From positions 1-50,830 of IMG/VR virus record IMGVR_UViG_3300027513_000020: a stretch of DNA of 50,830 bases, one strand, 5' to 3'. Under the pieces are notes generated by a model that saw only the letters and a list, made by a program, of their open reading frames with translations, was not told the DNA's origin and made no database searches. The stretch's first letter is position 1. Every line of letters begins with the position of its first letter. This document shows positions 48,816-50,830 of the stretch, one piece after another. This stretch comes from a virus. The translations under genes were made by a program, and so were the position numbers.

Positions 48816-49165
48816 CGGCCGACCCTCCAGGCCCAATCCGCCCCCGCCAGCAGCGCCGGCCAGGCCGCGCCCAGCAGGACCGTCGTGATCACCAGGAGCG
48901 CCCAGGCCCACGTGACCCGGAGCCACTCGCGGCGGACCTGCTGCTGCTCCCGCGCCACGGCCGCGGCCTCGCGGCGGACCGCCGCCCGTTCGGCCTCGAC
49001 CTCGGCTGCCGCGTGCCGGACCTCGCCGGCCTGGCGCGCGAGCTGCTCCGCGCGCGTCGTCAGGTACTCCCGGACGCGGGCACCAGTGCTGGCGCCGTTC
49101 CGGCGGGTGAGCATCTCCAGCTCATCCGCCCAGTCCACGTCGTTCAGCGGCGTGTTTTCAGCCAC
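48812..49165 (-). CDS. Coiled-coil protein with C-terminal membrane anchor
   Basis: 117 residues from the GTG at 49165, with GGAGG nine bases upstream. A coiled coil (RAEQLARQAGEVRHAAAEVE and on to about 90) is followed by a transmembrane segment (WAWALLVITTVLLGAAWPAL). A membrane-tethered early protein, perhaps anchoring a complex or excluding superinfecting phage. No family is recognised. Confidence 0.6.
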   Translation of the reverse strand: MAENTPLNDVDWADELEMLTRRNGASTGARVREYLTTRAEQLARQAGEVRHAAAEVEAERAAVRREAAAVAREQQQVRREWLRVTWAWALLVITTVLLGAAWPALLAGADWAWRVGR

Positions 49166-49712
49166 GGCAGCCACCCTCCTCGGCGTGTTGGCGGATCTCC
49201 TGGCGGATCACCGCGCGGAGAGCGTCCGCGAGCTGCTCGTCGAGCGGGGGCACCGGCGCCGGGGCCGGGGTCGCCGGCTCCTGATCCTCCGGCAGCTCGC
49301 ACTCGTGACCGTAGCGCGGCCGGAAGGTCTCCAGCAGGGGGGCGAGGGCGGCGAGGCTGTAGACGGGCTCGCTGGTCGCGGATCCGCCGCAGCGGGGGCA
49401 GGTGCCGACCACGTACAGCTCCGTGGGGGAGCTGCCGTAGTCCACGGACCACGCGCGCTGCCAGGCCCCGAACTCGATCCCCTGGACGAGGGCGTTGCCG
49501 GTGGGGAGCAGAAGGTCGGGCTCGACCTCCAGGTACTCGCGGAGGGCGCGGGTGACGAGGCCGCGGCGCTTCTCGGCGCGCTCGGCCTGGTCCTTCAGGC
49601 GTTCCCGCTCCGCGGCGGCTTCCGCGTCCGCGGCGGCGCCCTCGGCGCGCTCCCGCAGCGAGGGCACCGGGGCGGCGATCGCCGCCCCGGTTGTGGTCTC
49701 AAGGGTGTTCAT
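49158..49712 (-). CDS. Coiled-coil / zinc-knuckle early protein
   Basis: 184 residues from an ATG with GAGGAG upstream. The N-terminal coiled coil (AAADAEAAAERERLKDQAER) precedes a domain with CPRCGG and a later HEC that may complete a zinc site, then an acidic Pro-rich linker and a C-terminal helix. No family is recognised. Confidence 0.6.
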   Translation of the reverse strand: MNTLETTTGAAIAAPVPSLRERAEGAAADAEAAAERERLKDQAERAEKRRGLVTRALREYLEVEPDLLLPTGNALVQGIEFGAWQRAWSVDYGSSPTELYVVGTCPRCGGSATSEPVYSLAALAPLLETFRPRYGHECELPEDQEPATPAPAPVPPLDEQLADALRAVIRQEIRQHAEEGGCRG

Positions 49713-49933
49713 TTGAGGCTCCTCTGGCGTCCCTGGCGTCCCGATCGGAGATGCACCGCGACCGAACCCAGGCGGGCCGACTTGCCGCGGTTCTTGTGGG
49801 CGCGCAGGATCAGCGCCCGCAGGGCGTCGTGGCTGATGTAGATCTCCACCTGGGTGGGCTCTCCGTCGAACGTCACGGCGAGGCGCGTCCGGAGCGGGAT
49901 GCCCGGGATGGGAACGGGGATGGTGTCGGTCAC
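49709..49933 (-). CDS. Small early protein
   Basis: 74 residues from a GTG overlapping the upstream TGA. PLRTRLAVTFDGEPTQVEIY, then ISHDALRALILRAHKNRGKS, suggests a small strand-helix fold with a basic tail. Four-base overlap downstream. No family is recognised. Confidence 0.55.
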   Translation of the reverse strand: MTDTIPVPIPGIPLRTRLAVTFDGEPTQVEIYISHDALRALILRAHKNRGKSARLGSVAVHLRSGRQGRQRSLK

Positions 49934-50376
49934 GACTGGCCTCCTTCGCCGCCCTCGCGCTCCGCGAACGGGTCCTCGTACTCGCCGGGCTCTTCCTGGC
50001 CGACCCACTCGATCCGCCACACGCGGGCGGCGGGGAAGGTGACGGCGTGCACGTCCGGGTCGGGCCGGCTGTAGCCCCCGGCCTGCGGGTAGGGGTCCCA
50101 GACACCGGCGGGGATGAAGTCCACCCAGGCGCCCTGGAGGCGCAGCCAGCCTTCCTGCTGCGCGGGAAAGCCGTTCTCCCTGGGGCCGGCGACCCAGAGG
50201 CGGCCGGGCAGGAAGGCGGAAGGCGGAAGGCGGAAGGTGGAGTCCGAACCGGTTCGGACCGGTTCCCCTTCCGCCTTCCTACTTCCGCCTTTCCGCAAGG
50301 CGGGGGCGACGTGCGCCCCGTGGTGTCCATTGGTGCCATGGGTGTGCGCCCCGTTTGCGGGGTGTGGTATCCTCAT
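49930..50376 (-). CDS. Early protein carrying an in-frame hairpin-element insertion
   Basis: 148 residues from the ATG at 50376. Residues from about 60 on (LWVAGPRENGFPAQQEGWLR, LQGAWVDFIPAGVWDPYPQA) look conserved and folded. Residues about 28-57 are encoded by hairpin element B and read GGSRKAEGEPVRTG, then FRLPPSAFLPG. The element keeps the frame open. An internal start downstream of it is possible but none is obvious. No family is recognised. Confidence 0.55.
   Translation of the reverse strand: MRIPHPANGAHTHGTNGHHGAHVAPALRKGGSRKAEGEPVRTGSDSTFRLPPSAFLPGRLWVAGPRENGFPAQQEGWLRLQGAWVDFIPAGVWDPYPQAGGYSRPDPDVHAVTFPAARVWRIEWVGQEEPGEYEDPFAEREGGEGGQS
50210..50294. repeat. Hairpin element B with shared palindromic core
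   Basis: Arms 50210-50223 and 50267-50280 are perfectly complementary over 14 bp and consist of GGAAGGC-type tandem repeats. The centre is a 16-bp palindrome, TCCGAACCGGTTCGGA (50243-50258). Its inner 12 bases are identical to the core of element A (12691-12702), while the arms differ. Confidence 0.85.
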
Positions 50377-50425
50377 CGTGCGTTGACCTCTGGCCCCGCT
50401 CTGATCCGGTGGGGGCCGGGAAATG

Positions 50426-50458
50426 GACAGGCCCGCCGTTCGCAGCGGCGGGCCTGTC
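50426..50458. terminator. Long hairpin after the HNH gene
   Basis: GACAGGCCCGCCG and CGGCGGGCCTGTC form a perfect 13-bp stem around seven bases, followed on the minus strand by CATTTCCC. It lies between HNH and the next early gene and may attenuate early transcription. Confidence 0.65.
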
Positions 50459-50470
50459 TGCGTACGTCAG

Positions 50471-50830
50471 CTAACTGCCGGTCGTCGTGGGAAGCTGGCC
50501 GGCGGCGGCGAGGGCGGCCTCGTGGCGCTCGCGGTGGCATCCCCGGCACAGCCACGCGACCGCGAGCGGCCGAGAGTAGTCCGTGTGGTGCGCGTGGACG
50601 TCGTGCGTGCGTCCGCAGTCGGCGCACGGGCCGCGGGCGATGTCGCCCCGGCGTACGGCCTGGTGCAACTCGTCGTGCGCCCGCGCCTTCTCCGGGTATC
50701 TCGCCCGGAAACGGTCCTTGTAGCGGCGCTTATCGCGACTAACGCCGCCGCGCCAGTTCGGATTGCTCGCGCCCTGGAGGCCGCCGCGCGCCGCCGCGCC
50801 CTGGAGGCCGCCGGCCCGGTTCCGGCACGC
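50471..50830 (-). CDS. HNH endonuclease, C-terminal part (begins at the left end)
   Basis: Continuation of the gene starting at 230. The HNH core is here: CADCGRTHDVHAHHTDYSRP, then AVAWLCRGCHRERHE. Two CxxC knuckles bind zinc, and HAHH...H(R/E)RHE provides the beta-beta-alpha metal catalytic residues. The basic segment NWRGGVSRDKRRYKDRFRAR lies between the N-terminal zinc region and the core. Stop at 50471. Confidence 0.9.
   Translation of the reverse strand, partial: ACRNRAGGLQGAAARGGLQGASNPNWRGGVSRDKRRYKDRFRARYPEKARAHDELHQAVRRGDIARGPCADCGRTHDVHAHHTDYSRPLAVAWLCRGCHRERHEAALAAAGQLPTTTGS
50705..50830. repeat. Right copy of 126-bp terminal direct repeat
   Basis: Identical to 6-131; see the left copy. 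Both copies encode the same part of the HNH protein, consistent with one physical locus. Confidence 0.95.

Overview
The window is an essentially complete, GC-rich, temperate tailed-phage genome (lambda-like capsid genes, long-tail genes, tyrosine integrase). Bases 6-131 are repeated exactly at 50705-50830, and one HNH gene runs off the left end on the minus strand and continues at the right end. The map is therefore circular, or circularly permuted, and cut inside that gene. The host cannot be named from the sequence. It is probably a GC-rich bacterium that reads both Shine-Dalgarno-led and leaderless messages. The integrase lies beside a copy of the 3' half of a CAU-anticodon tRNA gene, a probable attP.

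Layout. 0.2-0.9 kb: a divergent immunity switch, with a small HTH gene leading the leftward early operon and an XRE-type repressor reading rightward. 1.0-2.9 kb: attP, integrase and an AT-richer HNH-like gene. 3.0-4.07 kb: an amber-interrupted small gene, a sigma-region-4-like regulator, a terminator and about 430 bases of hairpin-rich non-coding DNA. 4.07-29.3 kb (plus): late genes in the order lysis candidates, beta-helix protein, TerS/TerL, portal, S49 protease with nested scaffold, decoration protein, major capsid protein, an unusual block of adhesin-like proteins, connectors, tail tube, chaperone-like gene, tape measure, tip and fibre proteins, ending at a 17-bp-stem hairpin. A minus-strand accessory pair (RHH regulator and zinc-ribbon membrane protein) interrupts the tail block at 21.8-23.3 kb.

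50.8-29.4 kb (minus): a tightly overlapped early operon with Bet recombinase, a replication organiser and DnaC-like loader, a nucleotidyltransferase, a sigma factor, two DNA methyltransferases, an ASCH protein and many small genes. A plus-strand cassette at 31.35-36.57 kb is set into it: HTH, zinc-motif protein, a DrmMI/MmeI-like methyltransferase-nuclease and an AlbA_2-like protein, driven by their own leaderless promoter. This is the best candidate for a phage-carried defence or host-takeover system.

Most distinctive observations: an ASCH gene whose family-typical N-terminus begins at an ATC codon behind a perfect Shine-Dalgarno (a second gene shows a similar pattern); an 18-bp inverted repeat joining the integrase tail to the far side of the HNH-like gene; two unrelated hairpin elements sharing one palindromic core, one of them translated in frame; and three extended -10 promoters placed 5-6 bases before start codons.
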